31,672 nt of DNA, taken from contig MU069730.1 in the NCBI GenBank assembly GCA_002284615.2, positions 251,563-283,234 of the forward strand, read 5' to 3'. Source of the DNA: Dunaliella salina. Lineage: Eukaryota > Chlorophyta > Chlorophyceae > Chlamydomonadales > Dunaliellaceae. Shown here piece by piece: positions 1-9,682 of the stretch (within the stretch, counting starts at the first letter, position 1; every line of letters begins with the position of its first letter). The notes under the pieces are model-generated. The model saw only the letters and a program-made list of their open reading frames with translations. It was not told the origin of the DNA and made no database searches. Position numbers and translations under genes: made by a program.

Positions 1-186
1 ATAAGTCCTTCTAAGAGAACACACAGGACCGCAGGAACAAAGGAACACAGCATGTTTTTCATCTTGAAGTCCTCCTAGGTCACATTTATCACAAACTGAA
101 GTGTGCTCCTGCCAAAGTGATGTCTCAACTCTTAGGGTGTGTGCATGCAATCGAAAGCGTGCGATGTTTCTCAGCATATGCTTGCC
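1..186 (-). pseudogene. LINE family C, C-terminal coding fragment
   Basis: Read on the minus strand from about 180 to 1, the sequence encodes a stretch that matches the C-terminal part of the LINE at 16.6-22.0 kb. It has RFRLHAHTLRVE followed by a Cys/His cluster of the form CDKCD...DEKHAVFLCSC; the 16.6-22.0 kb copy has CDLCD...DEKHSLFLCNC at the same place. This is the C2HC-type knuckle found after the reverse transcriptase in many LINEs. The frame is open to the window edge, so the copy continues outside. It abuts LINE A sequence near 186-190, so one element probably inserted into or truncated the other. No promoter or start is expected here. Confidence 0.75.
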
Positions 187-1756
187 TAAATCAAAACGCA
201 AATACCTACAGACAGGTGGGGTAGGGCATGAAATGTTGATTGTTGAAATGGAAAAAACATAGTGTGAAATAATGCAATAACACTTCTTAAGTTCTGATGT
301 GAGGATGGGCGTGCTTGGGGTTCTTGAACCTCAAGAAGAAGGAACTGCTGAACAAGGCATTCAGTGTCATTCATTTTCAAATCAAAAGTTGGAGCACGCA
401 GGTGCTTTATTTTGTTGCACAACCAGCAATGGTGACTCACGCTCAGGTTGTGCTTGCATTTTTTGCAATGCAGTGAGGGACAGAAAAGGGCGCTTCATAA
501 GCTCAGACAAGCATGTGAACTGCTATCATTTGGGCTAGCCTGGCTGAATTGGGACATGGAAGAACAAGTATTTCTCAATGCTGAGCGTGTGCATTTGCTG
601 GGTGGCCCTTTTGCAGTAGTATCTTGTACGACAGGAGCCAGAGTATCCAGGCTTGCAGTGAGTTCTTCTGCAGAGGGGTGGAGTGCTTGTGTGGGAGTGA
701 TGTTGGGTGTAGCGTGGGAGCGAGTTCTTTTGCTGAGTGGCTCTTCCAGTGATTGCATATCCATTACATTTGAAGGTTGTTGTGTTTCAGGACAATTAAT
801 GGGTGTAGGATGGTTGAGTGCACATCTGAGGCGGCGTCCGGTGTGCTCATGGGTGTAGAAAGATATGGAATGAGGCTGTGGCAGTGGCACTGCTTGAGTG
901 GGGGGGACGAAGCTAGGTTAGGGGTTTGCTCGTTCGGAAATCTGGGTGTGGGGAGGCTGTTCCCTACCCATGCTGGTGTTGGCAAGGCCGCTCACATGGG
1001 TGTTGTTAATACGACGGTAAGCTGGGAGGGTATTTGCTTCAGCATTTTTGTAGGCAATGCTCTTTTGGATTAAGAATGTGTTCAGTTCTTCTTGTGGAGC
1101 AAGGTTGATAAGAGCTGCCATCCTGTTAAGCGCAATTTTACATTTATTGTTCACCTTGGGGTGTTTAGCCTGAAGTTGAGAAACTGAGATGATGTGAGTT
1201 TTGCGGCGAGATGTAATCCCATGTAGCCCACTGATTCCCATATTCAGCAGAGGTTGCATAATGCAGGTGATGAGAGTAGGGAGGTTGTGAGGAGATGGAT
1301 TGTGCAAGGTTAGGGCTTCACAAATGTGCTCTAATTCTCCTTGAACACATTAGTGCCATTTTTCATGAGATGGAGCTTGCTGGAATGCACGCTTGTCAGC
1401 TGGCGGGCGCGCATGTTATAGTTGAGCTGACGTTTTATGTGCAGATTAGTTCCCTCTCGTTTGGTGAGGTAGGTTTCAGACAAGGTATTGAGGTTTTCTA
1501 TCTGCTTAGTTAGGAGGTTGAGGCTAACTGTGCGGTGTCTTACTGAGTAGTACTGAGGGGTCCTCAAGGCTGGAAGAGTGAGAAAAAGCCTGGCGTCTAT
1601 GGTATTCCACACAGATTGAAGTGCGTCCTAGTCCAAAACTATCTGAGTCTTTGCGGACCATTGCTGCAGCTGTGCTCTTCCAGAGTTTGTGTTTGTGTTT
1701 GACCATTCTGTCTATCATGGTGTCCCAGATAATAAGGTCAGTAGGGGTGCAGGGAG
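186..1756 (-). pseudogene. LINE A region after the RT, with Cys cluster
   Basis: Minus-strand frames 1718-1524, 1612-1331, 1307-918, 890-495 and 440-186 are broken pieces of one C-terminal region. The first continues the RT thumb (LIIWDTMIDRMVKHKHKLW, then FGLGRTS, the usual Gly-Leu-Gly step). The middle is Asn/Ser/Pro-rich. Around 500-425 a cluster FCPSLHCKKCKHN followed by HHCWLCNK has three CxxC-like pairs, resembling a PHD or RING-type zinc module rather than the single knuckle of LINE C; a TGA (near 498) precedes it. Function is unassigned; nucleic-acid or histone binding would be usual guesses. Confidence 0.55.
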
Positions 1757-3352
1757 TTACTGCAAAAGAGTATGCAAGGCCAGGGTATTGGCTGTGCGGA
1801 CTATGTTTAGTACTTGGCGTTGGGATGCATAGGATGCATCAAGATTATCTAGCTTATTTTTGAGGTTATAAGTCATACGCTGAATCTGGTGCTTCCAGTT
1901 AAGGTCCATTTTCATTTGAACTCCCAGATAGAGGAAGGGCTCACTTGATGCAAGGAACTGGGCCTTCTGTCCTTGGATTTCTATTTTCCCCTGAAGCCTT
2001 TGATGGAGAGCTTGAGNTGGAGTCACTCCATTGTGATCTTTTCTGGGATGGCTGTGTAGAATGCCAGTAGCCTTAGTCTTGCTGCCGGAATTAATGAGTG
2101 CGGCCCAGTCAGAGTAGAGAGTGAGTTTTCTGGCTTGTGCTTTAAGGTCTTGTATTGTGCTAGTTGGACAGAGGAGGTCATCAGCAAAGGCAGCGCTGCT
2201 AAGGTTATTTGCAAGGTGGTTGTAAGTGGTGTTTTGGTCTGAGACACAACCATGTTTATAGCTGCGCCCTCCAACATGCAGCCAACGCAGGAGGGGCTCC
2301 ATGTAGAGGAGAAAGAGAAAGGGTGAGTGTATCACCTTGAATCGTACCTCTGTCAACATGAATTTGCTTAGTGCTAACCCCTGAAGGCAGTCTTAATTGA
2401 GTAGAGGCATTTTCATATAGATTTTTGACGGTGTCTATGGCATCGTTGGGGAAGCCCAAATCGTACATTATCCAGAGCATCCTGTCATGGTCAGTAGTGT
2501 TGAAGGCTGAGGTGAAATCTACAATAAGGGCATAGAAATCTTTTCCGAAAATTTTTGCATCTTCGAGTCCCATGGTTACATTTTGGAGTTGGTGGATGGT
2601 GTCTTTTTGATTCCGGAAACCAGTTTGTGTGGAGCTCTGGAGGGAGTGTGCTTCTGCGTATTCATAGAGAGTATTAGTGACCATGCGCATCCAGAGTTTG
2701 TAGAGCGTGTTGACTAGTCCAACGGGCCTGTAGGAGGATATATCTGTCTCCTCTCCTTTGTTTTTGTCAATGAGAATAGTCTCACTGATTTTCCAAGACA
2801 CCGGGGTGAGGCGCGTAGCCCACATGATGATGAAGAGCTTATGAAAGCTTTCTTGGATTTCGGGGGGGAGGATTTTAAGGATCTCATTCACTATGCCATC
2901 TGGACCTGGTGATTTGTTATTACTAAGGGTTTTGATGCATTCGTTAAAGGCACTTTTATCCATGAGTTTGGAGTGGAGCCCTTCTCTTTGACCCTTCCCT
3001 TCCGATTCGTCTTGTGTAATCCTTGACTGTAGAATAAATGGGTCTGGCACATTGCCAGAATGATTAGACTGCTCCCAGGGATGATTACGTGGGGCTTTGT
3101 GTGGAAGGTATTTGCCATGTTTGATATTTACTGCCCTCATAGCCTGTGTGTAATAGTTTTCAACAATTTGTGCCTGCTTGGTTGGTTCAGTCTCAATATT
3201 ACCTGTGGGTCTCGGAGTGCTTGGAGACCTGTTCTCGGTTGTGCACTCTTGTCTTTAAAAATTTCCTTGTGTGCTTGTTTGGGGTTTGTATTGATTGTTT
3301 TTTGCATCTTTTTTACGAGCAATGTTGTAGCTGTCTTTATTACGAGTTTCAT
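1757..3352 (-). pseudogene. LINE A reverse transcriptase domain
   Basis: The linker (3352-3137) has NPKQAHKEIFK and LRDPQ, typical of LINE proteins just before the RT. The frame 3140-2256 carries the RT blocks: NKSPGPDGI, SYRPVGLVNTLYKLW, TQTGFRNQKDT, ALIVDFTSAFNTTDHDRML (motif A Asp) and RGTIQGDTLS (motif B). A frameshift near 2335 moves the rest to frame 2359-1757, with AAFADDLL (motif C, FADD) and FLYLGVQMKMDLNWKHQI. All catalytic Asp codons survive. An ambiguous base sits at 2017. RT-thumb sequence continues past 1757 in shifted frames. Confidence 0.88.
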
Positions 3353-3467
3353 CTATGTAATGGCCTGTTTAGCACTCTCAGAGAGCTCTTGCAGTTGTGG
3401 AAGAGGAGGGATATCAAGTTGAAGGTTGTTAAGCTTGGAGATGGCTCTATTAAGGTTCGCATTTCCC

Positions 3468-4730
3468 CTATTTTGCTTCAAAATGGTTGAGGTGAGTAAT
3501 GAGGTCAGTTGTGTTGATGGCAAGGGAGGTCAGCTGAGACTGGATGTTTCTGATCAAGGAAAGCTTCTTTTTCAGGTTGCGCCGTTTATTGTTTGTAGTC
3601 CTCGGGTTGTAGTGGTTGTGGTCTGAGGAGATAGTTTTCGTGTTGCACACTTTCAATGCTACGTGGTAGGAAGAGTGAATGAGGCAAGAGATGCCTTCTG
3701 CCAGTGTTTCAACTGTATTAGAGGCCGGTTCATTGCAAAGTGTCTCAAGTTGTTTGGTTTGTTTGGCAGGTATATTTTTTAGATCATCTAAAAATGTAGT
3801 GGCTTCTGTACAGGCTGGGTCAAGGGTTTGCAGCAATTTTTCAAGGTTTTGGGGGACCCCATGCGCTGGGTCTTGCAAGGAGTGTGTGAATGCTGTTCTG
3901 TCAGAGTCACTGATAGGGCGAACAAGGACTTTTTGTGGGCTTTGCGTGGGGAGTTGTGGTTCTTTTAGGAAGGGAATATGAATCTGAAGGATGTCAAGAG
4001 GGATGTTAGCTATGAGTGGGACATGATCGCTAAGGGAGCCCAGTTCATGGGTGGTACAGGGGAAACATTTACTCGCAAGTTCAGAGGGTAGAATGACGTC
4101 ATCGATGCAGCCAAAAGTGTAGATTGTATTCTTATTGACGTCTTTGCCAGTAGCTTGGTAATGGGTCCAGGGTCTGCAGGTTTCCTCCTTGCAGGGGCAT
4201 AGATTATTAGAGAGGAGTAATTCCCGGTACATTCTATCAGCCTGGTAGGTCGTGTTGCTGGAGCGGTCATCAGCTCTGACTTTAGCATTCATGTCACCAA
4301 GTATCAAGGGGATGCAGTTGCTATGGGTGTCAAGCAGACTCTTTATGTAATCTTGCATTTCATTCCTGCTGACAAAAGCTTCATGAGAGCTGCCGGATGG
4401 CCAGTAGGTGCCTAATAGAAGAAGATTGGCATTGGTTCCCTTGAGCGTGACAGAGGCAATTCTTCCCTTAGAGTTGATGCATACTGGAGAGCATTGGGTG
4501 GCTAGGGCTGAAGTGTCACAAACGCAAATGGTCGTGCCACCGGCCCTATCGAAAGCTGACCAATATTTGTAGTTTTTGAGGAGCAATTCTAACCAAGAAC
4601 GGGGCTTATTGCTTCTGCGGAGCTTGGTTTCAGTAAGGACTAAAATATCTGGGTTGTGGGTAGCTATGGAATGGTGGAGGTCCCATTGGCTCTAAAAGAT
4701 GCCTCTGACATTCATGGTCATGATTTTAAG
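3468..4730 (-). pseudogene. LINE A AP-type endonuclease domain
   Basis: An endonuclease/exonuclease/phosphatase fold that nicks target DNA for target-primed reverse transcription. Visible motifs in order: TMNVRG (metal-site Asn), LVLTETKL (Glu), LILGDMNAKV (Asp and Asn), CIDDVIL (Asp) and LSDHVPL (Asp-His). All core residues are present, but a TAG stop lies directly after NVRGIF (near 4693-4695), and the frame resumes without shift. From about 3900 to 3468 follows a linker without motifs that ends in a Lys/Asn-rich stretch. The TAG fits CAG-to-TAG decay. Confidence 0.85.
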
Positions 4731-5316
4731 CGCATGTATACCGTCCTGCAAAGGCCCCAGAGGATTTTCAGGGGTATCATACATTTTGGAGTGTGTGTGG
4801 TTCAGCTGTGAGACAGGCTGGGTGGGGCTTTCACTTACGCTGCTTTGTGGTGGTTGAGTGGTGTGAATAGGTTGGGAAACCTGGACTATGGTGGGCTCTG
4901 GAGCGGTATCTACATGGAAAGTGGTATTGTACACAAAGGAGTTTGGGTCAAATGGGACGGAGCTGTCTGCCAGATGTAGGTCAGAGGCTGGATCTAAGCC
5001 ATCCCATACACTTCCTCTCTGGAAAGTAAGTATGCTACCTTGAAGATTTTTCCAATCACTTTCAGTTTGAAGAGGCTGTGGATGGTCCTTGAGAGAATCT
5101 AAAAGGAGCCAAGTAAACCCCTCTCCAGATGAGGGGTTAGTGCTTGGGCTCTTCTTGAGGGTCAGCATGACCCCTTCCATTTGCATGGGGGATGGTGAGG
5201 ATTACTGCATCTTTGTAGGCTGCATTGAGCAAAGTGTTTTCGATCAAACTTTTTGTTACTTGGCCTGGGGAGCAGTGAGGGTGGGTAACCTGGAGAATGT
5301 AATTTTTCTCTCGATT
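4692..5316 (-). pseudogene. LINE A spacer between protease-like region and endonuclease
   Basis: A minus-strand open frame (5186-4692) that ends with KIMTMNVRGIF and a TAG stop, the start of the endonuclease domain, so it is the same polyprotein. Its first part holds FTWLLLDSLKDHPQPL, a near copy of WKLLDSLKEAPINL found about 500 bp upstream in the protease-like region. Just before it, in another frame, is AVILTIPHANG. The pair looks like a duplicated or continued protease-type His/Asp segment broken by a frameshift near 5165. The rest is Ser/Thr/Pro/Gln-rich with no recognised fold. No independent start or promoter is visible. Confidence 0.55.
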
Positions 5317-7174
5317 TCAAGGCAATTTGCTAAGGTAGTGGTTGAAGATCATAATGTTGAAGTTTCCTGATCCATGGGTGTAATAGCGGCTCAGGTAGAT
5401 GTGTCGCTGCAGGTTGCAACTCAAAAGGGTATCCTCCATGCGGCGTACGTGTGACAGAACACTATGGCCAGAGATGATAGGTTCACCTAGGGCCATATCA
5501 AAGGAGTGGACCAGACAGAAAGCTTTCTCTTGTTTTTCCATGTACAGCGAAGTATGGGGATTGAGAGTATTATCTCTTATATTGCCATTTAGATCAGAAA
5601 TCTTGAAGGCAGTGAAGGAGGGTAAATTCCTTTGGGAGCGCAAGTTGATGGGAGCTTCCTTGAGGGAGTCCAGCAATTTCCAGACTCCCTGGAATTTTGT
5701 AATGGCAAAAGCATGGTGATGGCTGCGGCATAGGAAAGCATTACAGCCGTGCTGACGAGCATGTAGGTCAAGAGCGTCTGAGATGTGGTCGCTGGTACTA
5801 TGACCAAAAGATGCAATTTCAGTTTGTTGAAGGTTGTTATTGAGCTGAGCATCCATTGACCAGGGGCATTGTCAGAGAAGCTGCGCCTGGTTCATAGGCA
5901 TAGAGCCATCCCAAGGTAGGGTCATTTCTGTGTTGGATGTAAATAAAATTTTCCAGGGACTCTGGTGTGACTATGCATGCTCCGAAAACGTTGTTTATAG
6001 TATGTACTTGGCAGTGATAGCCAGTGTGACCTTGTTGCTCAAAATACAAATTATTTGGACAAGGGGGCATACCCAACTGCATCATATGGCTGCTATGCAA
6101 GTGCTCATGAGTCACATGATAGGTGCTGTCGTCAGGAACAGCATACCTTGTAGAGGGTTGAGGCCCTGGATGCCATTTTTGCGCAAGCATCCAGTGTGGA
6201 ATGTGGTCCAGCAATCTCCAAGGGAGGGTCAGGAGGATCCTGAGGAGGCAGGAGGGAAGTTCATGGGCACAGGGAGGTTCTGGGCGCCGCTTAGTGTATT
6301 TTTTACTATCATTTGGGCTTGGGGCCATGCCCGGTTGCATCATGTCATTGTGAACTGTGTTTTTGCTGGTACCAGAAGGAAATGTAACATCAGAAGCCCC
6401 CTCGCCAGGAAGGTGTGTCGGCAACCTGCAATTTACGGGAAATTTGCCTAAGTGTTGAAATTTGGAAAAATTTTGCCAGAGGTTCCCCTCTCCCTTCCGG
6501 GAAGGTAAATTTTTGAAAGGGGGGTTATGGCTGGTAGGGGTAGGTGTGGGGGCAGTAGGGGAGTAGCGGGGTGCAGAGGTGGATGCTTTCATGATGGTGC
6601 AGAGTGCGGAGCGTGCTGCCTTCCGTTTGGCCGGTCTTCCTTTGATGTGCTTTGCTGCACGCATAAGGAGCAGGATTGTGGAGTTAATTTTGGCCTTGCG
6701 TGTTGGAGCTTGGACATGGAAATGGATGTGCACAGCTGCCTGAAGAAAGGCTGCCTTGTGCTTTTGGGCTTGTGCGTTACTGCTGCATGGTGTTTTACTT
6801 GGCTTCCTTGTGGAAGTGGACCTTTTAACATTTGGATGGCATGGTTTAGTTGTGCAGCTGCAGGACCAGATGTGCCCGCACTGGGGAGAATAAGCAATGG
6901 CATGCAAGCAGGCTGCAAGCATCAAAAGGATGGTGATGAAAAGGTGCAGGTGCATGGGTGATGGGGATTTATGATAGGATATCTGCTTTGTATCCTTTAC
7001 AGCCCAAGGGAAGAGAGAACCTGTAGGGGGCTGAGAGGGAGAGGAGGTTAGATGGGAAGCCCCGACCAGGGTTCCCGAGAACAGAACATGTTTGGAAATT
7101 GCGAGATGTGTTGTATAGGTGCAGAATATTTGTGTTTGGCTTTTAGAGCGCAGACGGTACGCTTCGTCGCACAC
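5317..7174 (-). pseudogene. LINE A N-terminal region with Josephin-like cysteine protease signature
   Basis: Two overlapping minus-strand frames (7174-5837 and 5856-5317) form one broken coding region. The first 380 residues are low-complexity, basic and Pro/Ser/His-rich. Near its end comes FEQQ...GYHCQVHTINNVFG, with Cys388 at 6011-6013. This matches the catalytic Cys box of Josephin-type deubiquitinases (Q...C-x2-H-x-[LI]-N-N). After the frameshift near 5850 the second frame has HHHAFAITKFQGVWKLLDSL, giving the spaced His (5713-5715) and Asp (5668-5670) expected of the rest of the triad. Josephin domains cleave ubiquitin chains; a retroelement copy could act on its own polyprotein or on host ubiquitin, which is inference. 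Other papain-fold proteases with a similar Cys/His order are possible alternatives. Confidence 0.6.
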
Positions 7175-7362
7175 CCTGCGGAAGAACGCGAGGGTTCTCC
7201 CGGCACTTGCCCAAGAGATGGAGGGGCACCAAGAGGGGGCAACTGCTGGGACCTCTGGTGGCTTTCGGACCTATTGAGGAGGCATGATGCGGTCCTATCC
7301 ATCTTGCAAGTGGCAGGGGCCGTCTTGTGACTCGTGCCGGGGTGTATGCAAGCAGCATGCAT

Positions 7363-7819
7363 TCAAGACGTCACCGGAGACAGGACTTGCCTTGTCACAC
7401 TCGCATTCTTCCTTGGAACGTGGGTGGGCGCGCAGTGTCTGCTAGCACTCAAAAGAGGCTGCCCTTGGGAAGAGGCAGCCTTCATTTGTGCACTAACTCT
7501 GATTCAGCCGCAAGGCATCACACAGGATGCTCATATCCAATGGTGGTGGCTTATGACTTTCTTGTTGAAGGAGCAAAGAAAGTTTTTCTTTTCAACTGTC
7601 AACTGTTGCATATAAAGGTGTAGGGAGAGCATGAATCCAGCATCTCAGCATTTCCTCCTCTTGCAGGGGCCAGCGTTCAGGTTGCCCAAACCCGGGGGCC
7701 CATTTTTCGTCTGAGCTTCCACAGATCCGACACTTCCAGGCTCATCCAGGCGATCACCCGTCAGATTTAAGGAAAGGGAGCGCCAAGTTAGGCCTCACTT
7801 CCGCATCAAACATGCAAAA
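7363..7819. other. Stretch with no recognised gene
   Basis: Between the last LINE A frame and the tRNA gene. Short open frames on both strands have no motif that I recognise. It may hold the untranslated 5' end of LINE A or tRNA flanking DNA. A poly-pyrimidine/AG boundary near 7665 (cctcctcttgcag) looks like a splice acceptor but has no exon attached. Confidence 0.4.
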
Positions 7820-7902
7820 CGCCACCACGGGGAATCGAACCCCGGCCCCCTGCGTTCCGGAACCATGACAGGCAGGAATTCTGACCACTAAACTATGGCG
7901 AC
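7820..7902 (-). tRNA. tRNA-Asp (GTC) with an 11-nt intron
   Basis: On the minus strand, a full cloverleaf can be folded. The acceptor GTCGCCA (7896-7902) pairs with TGGTGGC (7821-7827) through seven pairs including two G-T wobbles, and G73 is at 7820. The D arm starts GTTTAGTGG. The anticodon stem CCTGC/GCAGG encloses loop C-T-GTC-A, then TGGTTCCGGAA, then C. The extra 11 nt (7855-7865) sit just after position 37, the canonical nuclear tRNA intron site. The T arm is CGGGG-TTCGATT-CCCCG. A TTTT run, the Pol III terminator, follows directly after the discriminator. The anticodon GTC is at 7867-7869. All stems pair, so the gene is probably functional. Confidence 0.9.
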
Positions 7903-9284
7903 TTTTGTTCCGCCTGAGGATGTCATACCGTGACATATTTAACATTATAACCTTACCTTTTATAAACGAAGCTACGCTGTACGGGAACAGCCGCAGCCTG
8001 GTCAAACGAGCATCGCGGAAAGGGCCAGGAGGGTTGCCCTCCTCAACTTTCTTTGCTCCTTGCAGGATTTTACCTCTACCAACATCCTGCCGGGACAAGA
8101 CCCAAGCTGACCACCCTTTCCTTGCTGTTCAGCAAGACGCTCATGAAGGCCCCATCGATGGTGGCAATTGGACCGGTCATGGCGATGATTCTGGTGAGGC
8201 CCTCAAGTTAACAGTGCGCCTCGCCCTTGAAGAGGTGGACCTCTAGCTGAGTGTAGTTTAGTGGTGTCGAGGTAGCCGGGCGGCTTCGGAGTGGTGTGGT
8301 CTTGTAGGGGGGAGGGGTTAGGTTCTGGTCTGTGGCTGGAGTGGGGCGCTTTGGGGGTTGGGGGGGTATTAGGTTAGCCGTGAGGAGCCGCTTGTCAGTA
8401 GGGATCTTCGGCGGAGTTAGCCTCTCCTTGCTTCCTTCTGCGTTTGCCTCTCTCAGTTCTGTAGCCGCCTTGCTTCTGTTTCCTTGCTAGTCAGCCTTCG
8501 TTCGCCTGCCTGGCTGCTCTCTGCTCGCTTGACTCTTCAGCTCCGCACTAACTCAACTCTGTGTGAGTCTCTTTTGTCTCTGTTGTCCTCTCTTGCTTCC
8601 TGTGGCCTTGCCTTTGGTCTGGGCTTGTGTCCTTCTTAGTCTGAACAGTCCTCCTTCTGCCGCTTGCTTCGGGTGGAGCTTGGGGTGTTGTTTCCTGCTT
8701 GGGTCAAGTTTCCTTTCTGCAACTGCTCCCCCGCGTGTCTTTGACAGCCTGGCCTGGCCTTGTCCTTTCTTCCGTGGGTTCTCAGTAGGGCTGGTCCTTT
8801 TCTTGAGTTGTGTTTCAGCGTCTCTTGTTCTCGCTCTTTCTTGCGGCTCTTCTTTTGCTGTCAGGTCCCTGCTGGGGGCCGCTCATGTAATAGCAAAAAA
8901 AAAGGAATTTCTAATGCAATAGAATAATTTAAACTATCTTGTTGGTAAACTATTGAGAAGTAATTCAGAAATTAATGGTGAAATAATAGAGATGATTCAT
9001 CATCATAATTGATAGTTATAGTTGACATCATGTAAAGACAATCTGAGTGACCCAGTCCGGTGCTTTCCTGCGCAATTTGCCAGATAGTAGCATTGAGGTA
9101 AATGCCAGAGCCTTTACATTACAGGGGGGGGGGGGGGGTNGGGGGGAATTCAACTTTGCTGGCATGCCTGGCATCATCGTCTGGATAAGAGTGTTTTCAT
9201 GCCTTCATGTTTTCAGGAAAGATGCATTCCTTTTCCTTGCTGCATGTAATGCAGGCTCACTCTCCTTGGTGATTTAGGATGTGA
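7903..9284. other. Intergenic, no gene recognised; pyrimidine-rich then AT-rich
   Basis: From 7903 to 8400 there are only short frames without motifs. From about 8400 to 8880 the plus strand is strongly C/T-rich (repeated cttgcttcc-like words); its open frame is a by-product of that bias. A 10-base A run near 8895 and AT-rich DNA to about 9050 follow, which could be the tail of an old retroposed copy. A poly-G run with one unresolved base lies at 9124-9146. Confidence 0.5.
9124..9146. repeat. Poly-G run with ambiguous base
   Basis: Fifteen G, then T, an N, and six G. It is a homopolymer that was not resolved in the assembly; the true length is uncertain. Confidence 0.8.
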
Positions 9285-9546
9285 AATGCAAACTGGCCCA
9301 CTACTCAACCCTCTCAACACTTACAACTACACATAAAACCCAATGGCCATGGGCCTACCAATACTATCACAAGAGCAGAGCTCGCAGGTATCCTGGTTGC
9401 GCTCCAACACGAGCAAACCAAAATTGCCACTGATAGTGCATCCTGCCTCTTTCACTGAAAGTTTCAGACGTCTAATCAAAGCCTTCATCCCATGCGCATG
9501 AGGTATCACATACATGCAGAGCTCATACATGCCATATCAACCATAA
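9285..9546 (+). pseudogene. LINE family B, RNase H domain, 5' half
   Basis: A plus-strand frame reads PNGHGPTNTITRAELAGILVAL, with the RNase H Glu at 9378-9380, then IATDSASCLFH with the next Asp at 9432-9434, a TGA stop (9456-9458), then PMRMRYHIHAELIHAISTI up to the Harbinger insertion. This is the type I RNase H found after the RT in some LINEs. The first catalytic Asp segment is not visible and an in-frame TGA lies near 9280, so the copy appears 5'-truncated just upstream. The domain continues at 13497. Confidence 0.78.
9544..9546 (+). repeat. Target-site duplication (TAA), left
   Basis: TAA directly before the left terminus of the Harbinger element, matched by TAA at 13497-13499. TAA/TTA is the standard target of the PIF/Harbinger superfamily. 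Confidence 0.88.
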
Positions 9547-9682
9547 GGCTGCGGTCACACACAATTTTTTTCGGTATTTTTTTCGGCCTTTTTTCCGTCA
9601 GAAATTGGAAAAAAATTGCGGTCACACACAATTTTTTCCCCTCCACCAGGAGGCCAAAAAAAATCAAGTAGTGGACGTCATG

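Larger units (their letters stand above)
190..7400 (-). mobile_element. LINE family A, degenerate non-LTR retrotransposon
   Basis: A minus-strand LINE of about 7 kb. Order of domains in reading direction: an N-terminal region rich in Ser/Pro/His with a Josephin-like cysteine protease signature (about 7174-5320), a spacer (5186-4692), an AP-type endonuclease (about 4730-3900), a linker (3470-3140), a reverse transcriptase (3140-1757), an RT-distal region (1718-500) and a Cys-rich cluster (500-400). Frameshifts and stops break it into at least eight open pieces, so it is a dead copy. Neither end is certain: no target duplication or tail was found. The 5' limit is taken from where the last related-looking open frame ends (about 7362), and the 3' limit from the join to LINE C sequence near 186. 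Confidence 0.8.

Noticed and set aside
6527..6961. A 144-codon Cys/Gly-rich plus-strand frame.
   Set aside because: It is antisense to the LINE A N-terminal coding region and has no motif.
8563..8922. A hydrophobic, Leu/Ser/Cys-rich 119-codon frame that could look like a membrane protein.
   Set aside because: It is a product of the C/T-rich base composition; no motif, no start context and no neighbour supports it.
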